Positions 23,816-31,518 of a stretch of 34,435 nucleotides of DNA are shown here, piece by piece. The notes under the pieces are model-generated. The model was not told the DNA's origin. It saw only the letters and a program-made list of their open reading frames with translations, and searched no databases. The translations under genes were made by a program, and so were the position numbers. Numbering within the stretch: position 1 is the first letter of the stretch; each line of letters starts with the position of its first letter. Source of the stretch: Candidatus Erginobacter occultus (GTDB taxonomy: Bacteria > Auribacterota > Erginobacteria > Erginobacterales > Erginobacteraceae); assembly GCA_030765265.1 (NCBI GenBank), contig JAVCCZ010000039.1:1-34435 (forward strand). Reading direction: 5' to 3'.

Positions 23816-23849
23816 CCTGACACAAGGTGTCAGGCCGGGTGTGGTATGT
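23816..23849 (+). promoter_or_regulatory. Shared operator/promoter motif, copy 3
   Basis: CCTGACACAAGGTGTCAGG is a perfect palindrome (8-bp arms around AAG), followed by 6 nt and GTGGTATGT. It lies 113 nt upstream of the DnaE-like gene. A terminator-like hairpin starts only 3 nt after it, so either the hairpin ends the helicase-nuclease transcript or it attenuates this promoter. Confidence 0.65.
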
Positions 23850-23851
23850 AT

Positions 23852-23880
23852 GGCCATAGTGAAAAATTATGGCCTTTTTT
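23852..23880 (+). terminator. Rho-independent terminator or attenuator
   Basis: GGCCATA (23852-23858) pairs with TATGGCC (23868-23874) across a 9-nt loop and is followed by TTTTTT and further T residues. It lies between the AddA-like and DnaE-like genes, immediately after motif copy 3. Confidence 0.75.
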
Positions 23881-23961
23881 CTTTTCGGGACCGCTCTGAA
23901 ATTCGGGCCTTGAAGCCTGACGCCGCCTTTCCAATAATCAATCAGCGGAGGGAATCCGGTA

Positions 23962-26841
23962 ATGAAGAATCCTGAGTTCGTCCATCTTCACGTCCACTCC
24001 GAGTACAGCCTCCTCGACGGCGCGGCCCGAATCCCGGACCTCATCGACCGCGCCGCCCGTCTGGAGATGCCGGCCCTGGCGATCACGGACCACGGCTCGA
24101 TGTCCGGGGTGATCAAGTTCTACCGGGCGGCTCGGGAGGCGGGGATCAATCCGATCATCGGGAGCGAGTTCTACATCGCCCCGGGAAGCCGGTTCGAGAA
24201 GACCGGCGGGTCCGCATCCCCCGCTTTCCACCTGGTGCTCCTGGCCCGCGATCGGGTCGGCTACCGTAACCTGCTGGCCCTTTCCTCGAAGTCCCACCTG
24301 GAAGGTTTCTACTACCATCCCCGGATCGACCGAGAGCTGCTGAGCGGGCATCACGAGGGGTTGATCGCCCTCAGCGGCTGCCTGAAGGGGGAGATCCCCC
24401 GGGCCCTGCTGGCCGGGGACCGGGCGGGGGCGGAAAAAGCCCTGGGGTTTTACCGCGATCTCTTCGGTCCGGAGAATTTTTACCTGGAGCTGACGGATCA
24501 AGGCCTGCCCGGGCAGCGGCTGGTCAATCCCCTCCTGCTGGAAATGTCCCGAAAGACCGGTATCGGGGCCGTGGCCGCCAACGACGTCCATTACCTCAAC
24601 CGGGAGGACGCCTGTTCCCGGGAGGTGCTGCGCTGCATCCGGACCGGCAGCCGGTTGTCTGACGTCTCCCGGATGAATATGGCATCGGAAGAGTTTTACC
24701 TCAAGTCGGCCGGGGAGATGGCCGCCCTCTTCTCCGGGACGCCGGAGGTCCTCTACCGGACCCGGGAGGTCGCCGACCGCTGCCGGCTCGAGCTGGAACT
24801 GCAGAACGAGCTCCTCCCCGAATTCACCCCGCCCCCGGGAAAGAAAGCGGCCGACTGGATGAGGGAACTCTGCGAGGCGGGTATCCCCCGCCGGTACGGA
24901 GAGAAGACGGAGAAGCTCGCCCGGCGGCTGGAAGACGAACTGAAGGTGATCGAGGGCAAACACTTCGCCAGTTATTTCCTGATCGTCCGGGACCTGATCC
25001 GCCGCGCCAAGAGCCGGGAGATTCCGGTCGGCCCCGGCCGGGGTCCGGCGGCCGGTTCCCTGGTCGCCTACCTGCTCGGGATCACCGACATCGATCCCTT
25101 CCGACACGGTCTGCTCTTCGAGCGTTTCCTCAATCCCGACCGGACCGCGATGCCGGATATCGATATTGATACCTCCGACCGGGGCCGGGGGGAGCTGATC
25201 CGTTACGCCGCCAAGAAATACGGCTCCGACCGGGTGGCCCGGATCGCCACCTTCGATTCCCTGAAGGCCCGAGCGGTGCTGAGGGAGGTCGGGAGGGTAC
25301 TGGGGATGAGCTCCAGGGAAGTGGATGAGATCGCCCGGCTCGTCCCCCTCGGTCCCCGTGTCTCCCTGAAGCACGCCCTGAAATCGGAACCCCGGCTGGA
25401 GAAACTCTACGAAGAGGACGAGCGGATCAAGACCCTCTTCGATATCAGTTTCCGTTTGGAGGGGATGCCCCGGCACCCCGGGACCCACGCCGCGGGGGTG
25501 CTGATCTCCCGCCGCCCCCTGACCGAGGACGTGCCGCTGCGCCGGGGCCAAAACGACGAGGTCATTACCCAGTTCGATATGCGCGACGCGGAAGAGGTCG
25601 GACTGGTCAGGTTTAATTTTCTTTGCCTGCACACCATCTCGGTGATTCAGAACACGATCGATCTGATCGAAAAATCACGGGGGGAGACAATCGTTATCGG
25701 GAGCATACCGCTCGACGACCCCGCGACATTCAATCTCCTCTCCAGGGGGAATACCGCGGGGGTCTTCCAGCTGGAGGGATCCGGGATGAAGGAACTCTCT
25801 CACCGCATCGGCTTGAAGAAGTTCGAGGACATCGTCGCCCTGGTCGCCCTCTACCGCCCCGGCCCAATGCATATGCTGGAAAACTATATCGCCCGGAAGC
25901 GGGGCAGGGTAAAGATTGAGTATGATCATCCCGGCCTGGAGCCGATTTTAAAGGATACCTTCGGGGTAATTCTCTACCAGGAACAGGTGATGTCCATCGC
26001 CGAAAAACTGGCCGGATTTACGCCTGCCAAAGCGGATACCCTTCGCCGTGTGATGGCCGGGAGGCAGACTGACAGAATGCCCCGGCGGCGGGAGGCGTTC
26101 ACCAGCGGAGCGGAGGAACGGGGAATCAAAAGCCCAACGGCCGAGAAGATATTCAAGGATATGGCCAGGTTCACCCGCCGCGCGTTCTGCAAGGCTCACG
26201 GTGTCGCGTATGCCCTGATCGCCTATCGTACCGCTTACTTGAAGGCGCACTATCCCCGGGAGTTTATGGCCTCACTGTTGGCCGGCTGGATCAACAACCC
26301 GGACAGGACGATCTTCTACGTGACCGAGTGCCGGAGGATGGGGATAGAGGTTCTGCCCCCCGATATCAACGAAAGTTCTTCCGGCTTCACCGTGGAGGGG
26401 AAGAAGATCCGCTTCGGGTTTGACGCCGTCCTGAACCTCGATGCGAGTGCGGCGGACGCGATACTGAAAGCCCGGGAAAGAGGGGGGGCCTTCACTTCAT
26501 TTTTCGAGCTGCTGGACCGGCTTGATCTTGAGGCAGTCGATATCAAGGCAGTTGAAAGCTTGATCAAGTGCAGCGCCCTCGATCCCCTCCCCGGGTACCG
26601 TTCCCAAAAATGTGATGCCCTTGACGATGCCTTCCGGAGAGCGCGACGGACCCGGAAGGCCCGGCTCAATGGTCGGGCTATCTCCTCCGAACATCCTGAT
26701 CGGGAGGCTATGGCCGGAAAAATTACCGGTTTCAGGGAGATGGAAGAATGGCCCCGGAATAAATGCCTGGTGATGGAGAAAGAGTTGCTGGGAAATTATA
26801 TCTCCGGCCAGCCTTTCACTCACCGGAGCGATATCGCCTGA
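23962..26841 (+). CDS. Divergent DnaE-type DNA polymerase III alpha paralogue, probably polymerase-dead
   Basis: A 959-residue protein (normal DnaE is about 1050-1180) with GGAGG before the ATG. The N-terminal PHP domain looks intact: HLHVHSEYS (8-16), AITDHGS, then GAVAANDVHYL. The polymerase core keeps GPGRGPAAGSLVAYLLGITD and the first two catalytic Asp residues, Asp399-Ile-Asp401 in MPDIDID. The third catalytic Asp, which family members carry in Lys-Phe-Asp-Phe-Leu-Gly-Leu, is Asn552 (VRFNFLCLHT). The fingers motif normally reading Gly-Phe-Asn-Lys-Ser-His is AFCKAHGVAYA. The protein stops after LLGNYISGQPFTHRSDIA, so the OB fold and tau-binding region are missing. It is probably a regulated accessory with PHP activity rather than a replicase. 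Motif copy 3 lies upstream. Confidence 0.85.
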   Translation: MKNPEFVHLHVHSEYSLLDGAARIPDLIDRAARLEMPALAITDHGSMSGVIKFYRAAREAGINPIIGSEFYIAPGSRFEKTGGSASPAFHLVLLARDRVGYRNLLALSSKSHLEGFYYHPRIDRELLSGHHEGLIALSGCLKGEIPRALLAGDRAGAEKALGFYRDLFGPENFYLELTDQGLPGQRLVNPLLLEMSRKTGIGAVAANDVHYLNREDACSREVLRCIRTGSRLSDVSRMNMASEEFYLKSAGEMAALFSGTPEVLYRTREVADRCRLELELQNELLPEFTPPPGKKAADWMRELCEAGIPRRYGEKTEKLARRLEDELKVIEGKHFASYFLIVRDLIRRAKSREIPVGPGRGPAAGSLVAYLLGITDIDPFRHGLLFERFLNPDRTAMPDIDIDTSDRGRGELIRYAAKKYGSDRVARIATFDSLKARAVLREVGRVLGMSSREVDEIARLVPLGPRVSLKHALKSEPRLEKLYEEDERIKTLFDISFRLEGMPRHPGTHAAGVLISRRPLTEDVPLRRGQNDEVITQFDMRDAEEVGLVRFNFLCLHTISVIQNTIDLIEKSRGETIVIGSIPLDDPATFNLLSRGNTAGVFQLEGSGMKELSHRIGLKKFEDIVALVALYRPGPMHMLENYIARKRGRVKIEYDHPGLEPILKDTFGVILYQEQVMSIAEKLAGFTPAKADTLRRVMAGRQTDRMPRRREAFTSGAEERGIKSPTAEKIFKDMARFTRRAFCKAHGVAYALIAYRTAYLKAHYPREFMASLLAGWINNPDRTIFYVTECRRMGIEVLPPDINESSSGFTVEGKKIRFGFDAVLNLDASAADAILKARERGGAFTSFFELLDRLDLEAVDIKAVESLIKCSALDPLPGYRSQKCDALDDAFRRARRTRKARLNGRAISSEHPDREAMAGKITGFREMEEWPRNKCLVMEKELLGNYISGQPFTHRSDIA

Positions 26842-27596
26842 AAGCCCTGCCTAGCGCCCCCGAGCTGCAGCTGCAATCCGTCGCCGAAACACCCGGCGTT
26901 TTTCAGATCGCTATACGTCAGGGCGATAAACCTTTTCCTGTCGTAACCGTCGCCCACCATCCGCAGCATCTGGCCCAGGCCGGCAATCGCGTCTTCAGGG
27001 CGTCTGTCGTTGGTAACGGAAACAACGAAATACTGCTTCTTCCCCAGCAGGCTTCTGACCGCGCCTTCGAAAGAATGGCGATCGCGATCTTCCGAATAAC
27101 TGAAATAGTAATGACTCGTCCGGCGGCCGTTCCCGCCCGCGAACTGATAAAGCGCCTCCTCGCTCCTGTTCACCGGGTCGGCTATGGTTTGCTCATCGAG
27201 CCGGAGCAGGAGCGCACCCAGCTGGTAAAACCGGCATAACTGATAGGGAAGTCCCTGGGTTTTTAAAACTCCAGCCTGGTTCCGATGGATCAGACCGGAA
27301 AACGCGCCGGTCTCGAATTCGAAGATCAAATTGGCCTTTTTGGTCCCGATAATCATATCCGGTTCCCCGAAACAGGTCTCCCCGCGCTTTCCGGCCCGGC
27401 CTCTCTTCCCGAAGCTGGGAAACAAGTAAAACCGGTCGTTTTTACCCGCGTTCAGTCCCTGGACCGGACCCGCCCCGTGCATTTCCCGGTACCTTTTGCG
27501 GATGGCAGCGATGAACCGCCTATACCCGTGCGCTTGCGTCTCCAGTTTAACCGCGACTTTAAAAGTAATCCCGTTTTCGCCGTATACCCTGAACAT
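26820..27596 (-). CDS. Unknown protein, possible PD-(D/E)XK-like fold
   Basis: A 258-residue protein with AAGGAGG 9 nt before its ATG. Its last 22 nt overlap the end of the DnaE-like gene, so the two converge. The segment GEPDMIIGTKKANLIFEFET (about residues 75-95), followed by QLCRFYQLGALLLRLDEQ, is reminiscent of the Pro-Asp, Glu-x-Lys, Gln-x-x-x-Tyr order of restriction-like nucleases, but the Lys of Glu-x-Lys is absent (Glu-x-Glu or Glu-Thr instead). The N-terminus looks like an alpha-beta unit (MFRVYGENGITFKVAVKLET). I recognise no family. Motif copy 4 sits 88 nt upstream, placing it in the same putative regulon as the DnaE-like and ClpX-like genes. Confidence 0.68.
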   Translation of the reverse strand: MFRVYGENGITFKVAVKLETQAHGYRRFIAAIRKRYREMHGAGPVQGLNAGKNDRFYLFPSFGKRGRAGKRGETCFGEPDMIIGTKKANLIFEFETGAFSGLIHRNQAGVLKTQGLPYQLCRFYQLGALLLRLDEQTIADPVNRSEEALYQFAGGNGRRTSHYYFSYSEDRDRHSFEGAVRSLLGKKQYFVVSVTNDRRPEDAIAGLGQMLRMVGDGYDRKRFIALTYSDLKNAGCFGDGLQLQLGGARQGFQAISLR

Positions 27597-27904
27597 AACC
27601 TATCCTCCTTCAGCAGGTTGCCCTATGATCGAGTCTGCGATCTCCGGAATTTTACCCTGCCGTCAGTGATTCATTTTTCGGGAAGGTAGCACACCCGACC
27701 TGACAACCTCTGTCAGCTTTGAAGAAAAAAACCGGAAAAATCAGCAGGGAGGAACAACGGAGGAGATCCTGGCGAGCTGGGAAAATCTCCGGCTCAACCC
27801 AACCGGATTTCCGGGCAGAGTCAACGCCCCGGTGCTTCTGTCCCGTACTTTTCCAGGGCCTCAATCTTTCGCACAACTCCCCGAGCAACGGCCACGATCG
27901 GGTA
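27597..27904. other. Upstream region of the unknown gene and decayed sequence
   Basis: It holds motif copy 4 (27684-27717). The rest has no intact gene. On the minus strand 27821-27895 reads VAVARGVVRKIEALEKYGTE, which looks protein-like but has no start or partner, so it may be another gene relic. Confidence 0.4.
27684..27717 (-). promoter_or_regulatory. Shared operator/promoter motif, copy 4
   Basis: On the minus strand GCTGACAGAGGTTGTCAGG is followed by 6 nt and GTGCTACCT, aligning base for base in spacing with copies 1-3. It points to the unknown gene starting at 27596. Confidence 0.6.
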
Positions 27905-28065
27905 GATAGGGCACAAATCGACTTCGAGGATCTCAGCGACTACGTCTTCCGGACCGAGCCAAAGATCCTGATCCACGGCCACCAGCACCTGGACGAAAAT
28001 CACGACTGGGGGAGACCCAGGTCATCGGCGTCTACGGCCACCGGCTGAGCAAGTTTCAAAGATGA
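27905..28065 (+). pseudogene. C-terminal remnant of a metallophosphoesterase, frameshifted
   Basis: The frame reads DFEDLSDYVFRTEPKILIHG, HQHLDENHDWG, and then continues only after a frame change with ETQVIGVYGHRLSKFQR and a stop. G-H-x-H is the last metal-binding motif of calcineurin-like phosphoesterases, and the following strand pattern fits the family's C-terminus. The shift lies near 28010 in a run of G. The N-terminal metal motifs are gone. The stop overlaps the start of the next relic in ATGA, suggesting a former operon. Confidence 0.65.
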
Positions 28066-28265
28066 GGATCACCCTCGACACTGACGGAACGATCACCGAG
28101 AACCCCGAGTTCTTCTCACTCCTCTCCCGGACAGTCGGCAAGGAGGTGGGAAGATCTACGTATTGAACTCCCGGCTCGGCACCCCGCAGGCCGATAGGAA
28201 AACAAGGAAGGAACTTGTGACCTGGAAGATCTGGAACGCCAAACTGATCTTCCCCCCCCCCGCCG
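28062..28265 (+). pseudogene. HAD-superfamily phosphatase relic, frameshifted
   Basis: It starts MRITLDTDGTITENPEFFSL, the D-x-D-G-T motif of HAD phosphatases, and breaks after VGKEVG; the next frame goes on with KIYVLNSRLGTPQADRKTRK and ELVTWKIWNAKLIF. The second part fits the helix-strand pattern after motif II in small phosphatases. The shift falls near 28150. After LIF the sequence runs into a string of C residues (28252-28261), itself a likely slippage site. I take it as a dead gene. Confidence 0.65.
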
Positions 28266-28347
28266 GTGATCATCGCAGGCTCCCCTGTGGCCAGCGAAAC
28301 TTACGTTATTATACTAAGGGCTGATCCATCTCAATAACAACTGGCAG

Positions 28348-29028
28348 TTATCCACGCACTGGAAGGAAGAGTTTATGAATTCGATCATTCAACTCGTGCA
28401 CTTCCGGAAGTCTAACGTGCCTGTCTTGGGCTTGTAACACATCTTGCCAGCCTTCGTTACTGACCGGGCAGTAACAAGTTTTTTGTTTCATATGATCACC
28501 GGTGAAATAGATGAACATAAGTCTTGCCCGCACCCCGTGATTATGAAGGAAGTAGAGAGCGGCTATCCTATTGCAAAACTGGTAATAAGGTTCAAGCCAA
28601 TCAGCTTGATCGGGAACTTCTAAGTTCCTTTTAACTTCGTTCAGAGTTTCTACAATCTTACGCCTCCCGCCTTTGAGCTTGGCGGTGCATTTGGTAATAA
28701 CCTCCTTTGTATGCGACTTGGCTTCAACCAGTAACCACTCTGTCCCCGTAACACACTCAATTTTTGCAATGGCGTCCCAATTTTGAGCATTACCTCTCTG
28801 TGGCCAGAATTCCCGCCAATCTGCCGACAGTTGTTGATCTTTAACAAAGTCAACACCGGTGAATTCCCTGTCTGTCCACTTTCCATTCAAACTGAATTTG
28901 AAATCAAGCCAATTAATTGATTCTGCGTCGATAGTGTTAAGTACTGATTCGTTGAGACGCTCGCGGTGGCGCCCCAGATAACGTAGCAGATGCCACTCAC
29001 TCCCGTATCCGTATCCGATTTTACTCAT
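28348..29028 (-). CDS. PD-(D/E)XK nuclease-like protein, AT-rich
   Basis: A 226-residue protein with GGAGG 7 nt before the ATG. Residues 82-106 carry a nuclease-like core, QNWDAIAKIECVTGTEWLLV then EAKSH: Asp85, Glu102 and Lys104 fit D-x16-E-x-K. The preceding N-terminal 80 residues (GYGYGSEWHLLRYLGRHRER) and the C-terminal part with FCNRIAALYFLHNHGVRARL resemble a group of uncharacterised restriction-like proteins found in genomic islands. Its G+C content is visibly lower than that of all neighbours, suggesting recent transfer. It stands alone among pseudogenes, with no partner methyltransferase of its own. Confidence 0.68.
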   Translation of the reverse strand: MSKIGYGYGSEWHLLRYLGRHRERLNESVLNTIDAESINWLDFKFSLNGKWTDREFTGVDFVKDQQLSADWREFWPQRGNAQNWDAIAKIECVTGTEWLLVEAKSHTKEVITKCTAKLKGGRRKIVETLNEVKRNLEVPDQADWLEPYYQFCNRIAALYFLHNHGVRARLMFIYFTGDHMKQKTCYCPVSNEGWQDVLQAQDRHVRLPEVHELNDRIHKLFLPVRG

Positions 29029-29339
29029 AAATTCCTCCAGTGAATATTGGGTTGTATGCTGATGACAAGATAGCCGAAATTGCCTTGTCGCTACGATAAT
29101 TCCGAAGTCAAACTCAATAATCCAACATACTTAACACGGCAATGTTTAAGGCCCCCGATAACATCCGGTTGTCCGGCCGATCAGCAACTCCCGCAGACTC
29201 CGCTCCGCCCCCGATCGCCAGGTTCCCGTTTCTTTGGGCCGTAACAGATCAGCGCATTGCTGTTCGAGAGGGCAACGAACATTGGCGGTCTTTCGTATTG
29301 CGAACCATATTGGCTTACTCGAACGCGCTGATATCTGAT
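29029..29339. other. Gene-free stretch
   Basis: No gene is supported here. On the minus strand TTGTCA, 16 nt and TATTCA (within 29043-29072) could be a weak promoter for the nuclease-like gene. GACAAG and CTTGTC near 29065-29090 form a short inverted repeat around it. Confidence 0.4.
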
Positions 29340-30104
29340 TCAGCCTGACAAGAATATTTTAGAACGGTGGTATGCGATCGCTTCCGGATCCGGCTCAAAG
29401 CGCGATGGGAGCGTGAGGGGACGGCCTTCAATGTCCTCAAAGACTTCCTTGTGAAACTGAGAGGCAGGATGATCCTTGATCCGCGAAGATAGCATAACCC
29501 GCAATGAGTCATCGAAGGAGATCAATCACCGATCAAAAGCCCGATCGTACAAAGTGTTCAGGGCTATACCGTTCTTGGGATCGGCGCGACGATCCACCGC
29601 TACCCTCCAGGGGATGATGTGGCTGGCATTGAGGAGCTCGGGTACGGCCAACCCCGACAGGGCGCATCGGAACTCGTAGCTTGACAACACCGCCGCCCGG
29701 AAGAAAGCCTGAACCCGCCGGGTCTTGACCGTTGCCTCGGACTCCGTCGGGCCATCCGGCAGGGAGATGTCCTTTCCTGCTCCTTCTTCGCTGCGTATCA
29801 AACCGGCGTAGGCGGATTCCGCTTGGTCCGCAATCGCAGCCGAGTCTTTCAGGAACTCTTCCCATAGTTCCCTGTCCGCCCGGCTCGCGTTCGGCAATGC
29901 GGTTATCCCCCTGGCCTGCAGCTTGGGATCGAACGCCGCGAAGTTGCAGGCTTTCATCGCCACGGCGGAAGGGGTCCGGCCGAGCAATCTTGCCAAGGAG
30001 ACGATTTCTGGGTTGCGGTGGTGAAGCTTGCCGAACGGGGTCTGACAATACAAGCGAAAGGCCGCCAGCAGCTCATTCCTGTTCCAGACTCGCCTCGCAT
30101 TCAT
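29340..30104 (-). pseudogene. HNH endonuclease interrupted by a nonsense codon
   Basis: The first part (192 codons from the ATG at 30104) ends in an HNH_2-type domain: FRCALSGLAVPELLNASHII, then PWRVAVDRRADPKNGIALNT, then LYDRAFDR. A TGA at 29526-29528 follows, and without any shift the frame continues LISFDDSLRVMLSSRIKDHP to a stop at 29340. The family usually reads Ala-Phe-Asp-Arg-Gly-Leu-Ile here, so a Gly codon GGA has probably become TGA by one base change. The N-terminal 90 residues resemble the target-binding part of restriction-type HNH enzymes. It is next to the restriction-modification cassette and may have been part of it. Confidence 0.78.
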
Positions 30105-30300
30105 TTCCCGGCTCGACAATATGCTGATTGTTCAAGAAACCAATCCGAAATCTTTCAGGAGACATCGATCATTTCGCAATCCAATTGTTCTCAGTCTTCC
30201 CTGGAAGGAATTGTACGGCAATCAGTTTTCGCCATATCGTTCTGCATTGTAACTGATGTTTGCGCCAACGGAAAGGGAAATCAGATTGGCACCTTGATGT

Positions 30301-30326
30301 GACTTATAGGCTGTAGACTTTTAGCC
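30301..30326 (+). promoter_or_regulatory. C-box operator of the restriction-modification control protein
   Basis: GACTTATAGGC (30301-30311) and GACTTTTAGCC (30316-30326) are two similar half-sites 15 nt apart, start to start. They resemble the C-box consensus built on GACTTATAGTC that C proteins of type II systems bind. They lie 24-49 nt upstream of the controller gene, as expected for C-protein autoregulation. Confidence 0.7.
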
Positions 30327-30349
30327 TTCATCAGCGAAGAATGTGAAAG

Positions 30350-30559
30350 ATGAAAAACTTCTTTGGCGACAACGTCAGGCGCATCAGGAAAAGCCGGAAC
30401 CTCTCCCAGGAGGACTTGGCGGAGAAATCCGGCTTGCACAGGACCTATGTCAGCGGCATTGAGCGCGGGGTCCGGAACCCGACCCTGGCGATCATCTGCC
30501 GAATCGCTGCCGCGCTTGGCGTTAAGCCGGAAGAATTGTTCAAGGAGTCCCCGGAGTAA
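30350..30559 (+). CDS. C (controller) protein of a type II restriction-modification system
   Basis: A 69-residue XRE helix-turn-helix protein, the normal size for controller proteins: NVRRIRKSRNLSQEDLAEKS, GLHRTYVSGIERGVRNPTLA, IICRIAAALGVKPEELF. These small dimers bind C-boxes to delay and then boost expression of the restriction gene so that methylation comes first. It is followed by the putative restriction endonuclease 32 nt downstream on the same strand, and a C-box-like pair lies just upstream. The ribosome site is weak, and many such genes are leaderless or nearly so. Confidence 0.85.
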   Translation: MKNFFGDNVRRIRKSRNLSQEDLAEKSGLHRTYVSGIERGVRNPTLAIICRIAAALGVKPEELFKESPE

Positions 30560-30591
30560 CAAGATCGGGAGAATCACCAGAGAGAATAATT

Positions 30592-31410
30592 ATGTTTGAA
30601 CCGGGCAATGAGGACATACTGGAATACTGCTTCGGCTTTATGATCTCCAAGGAGCAGCGCCTGGAATTTCTCCAGCGCTCTGGGATCGATGTCAAGACGA
30701 GTTCCCTGTCCTGCCGCAAGGCAGCCCGGCGGCTGAGGGAAGCGCCGGGTTTCACCATCACTGTCGGCCAGGCCAGGGAGTTTATGCGGGAGAAATGGAC
30801 GGCTCCGGATATCGGGATGTACATCGAGACGCTGGAATCCGGCCGGCTCTGCGGTCATGACTGGCACGGAGCGATGCCTTCCTTCCTCCACCGTTCCTTC
30901 CAGCAGAAGGCCCGGGCCTTCTGCTCCGGGGAGATCGGGATCGACGAGTACCTGGATACCGGGATGGACATCGTCCGCCACGAGCTTTTCATCATACTGA
31001 CCCACGACCTCTGCGAGGCGCACATAATCAAGTCCTTCCCGGACGTGATCCCCAGCATCGCGAATCGGGGGGTAACCGACTTCATCTTCAACGGTTTGCC
31101 CTTCGACCTGAAGGCCAGCGGCTTGCCGGCTGGATGGACGTTGGGGAGGGCCAGGGAAACCCCCCTTGAGTTCGCAATCAGCCTCTACTCGGGGGCGGAC
31201 ACCGAGCGGTTGCGGAGCCAGGCCGCCAAGTCCATCAACGACTGGGGCTTGAACAGGTTTTACGTCATCGCCACTGATCCCGACGCCTGGCTCCGGGAAC
31301 CGAGAACGCTCCTCGACCAGCTGGCGAGCGAGTGCGGGAAGGTGGCACCTCCAATGTCATTCGAGATCGACGGGCTGAATATCGCCTGCAAGCTGGTTTT
31401 CATCGGATAG
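30592..31410 (+). CDS. Putative type II restriction endonuclease
   Basis: A 272-residue protein placed between the controller gene and a Vsr gene, with a convergent methyltransferase beyond. The core RGVTDFIFNGLPFDLKASG (about 159-177) has Asp163 followed by Asp172-Leu-Lys174, a PD-(D/E)XK-type site as in several orthodox restriction enzymes. The N-terminus is helical (EYCFGFMISKEQRLEFLQRS), and the middle holds a KARAFCSGEIGIDEYLDTG segment. I do not recognise a named isoschizomer family, so the cut site is unknown. Assignment rests on the cassette context plus the motif. The protein appears full length. Confidence 0.72.
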   Translation: MFEPGNEDILEYCFGFMISKEQRLEFLQRSGIDVKTSSLSCRKAARRLREAPGFTITVGQAREFMREKWTAPDIGMYIETLESGRLCGHDWHGAMPSFLHRSFQQKARAFCSGEIGIDEYLDTGMDIVRHELFIILTHDLCEAHIIKSFPDVIPSIANRGVTDFIFNGLPFDLKASGLPAGWTLGRARETPLEFAISLYSGADTERLRSQAAKSINDWGLNRFYVIATDPDAWLREPRTLLDQLASECGKVAPPMSFEIDGLNIACKLVFIG

Positions 31411-31411
31411 G

Positions 31412-31501
31412 ATGGCGCCGGCAATCAAGCCGGTGGAGAGCCTAGTCGTATTGCCGACCGACGACTGGTACATAAGCGATTTCGAGACAAGGCCCGGTTA
31501 A
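31412..31501 (+). CDS. Very small ORF between the nuclease and Vsr genes
   Basis: A 29-codon frame (MAPAIKPVESLVVLPTDDWY, then ISDFETRPG) starting right after the nuclease stop. There is no ribosome site. It is protein-like in composition but matches nothing known to me, and could be a remnant or chance. Confidence 0.2.
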   Translation: MAPAIKPVESLVVLPTDDWYISDFETRPG

Positions 31502-31518
31502 CGATCCCTTAAAGGCCG

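Noticed and set aside
23938-25632. A 564-codon open frame on the minus strand opposite the DnaE-like gene.
   Set aside because: Long antisense frames are expected in GC-rich coding DNA; its product is Pro/Gly-rich with no motif, while the plus strand has clear DnaE motifs.
29142-29348. A 68-codon plus-strand frame after the HNH gene.
   Set aside because: No ribosome site or motif; it overlaps the HNH 3' end and looks like chance.
29526-29528. TGA read as glycine, as in some candidate phyla.
   Set aside because: TGA ends many other genes here at the right place (for example AbiEi and the WYL gene), so it is a true stop in this genome.
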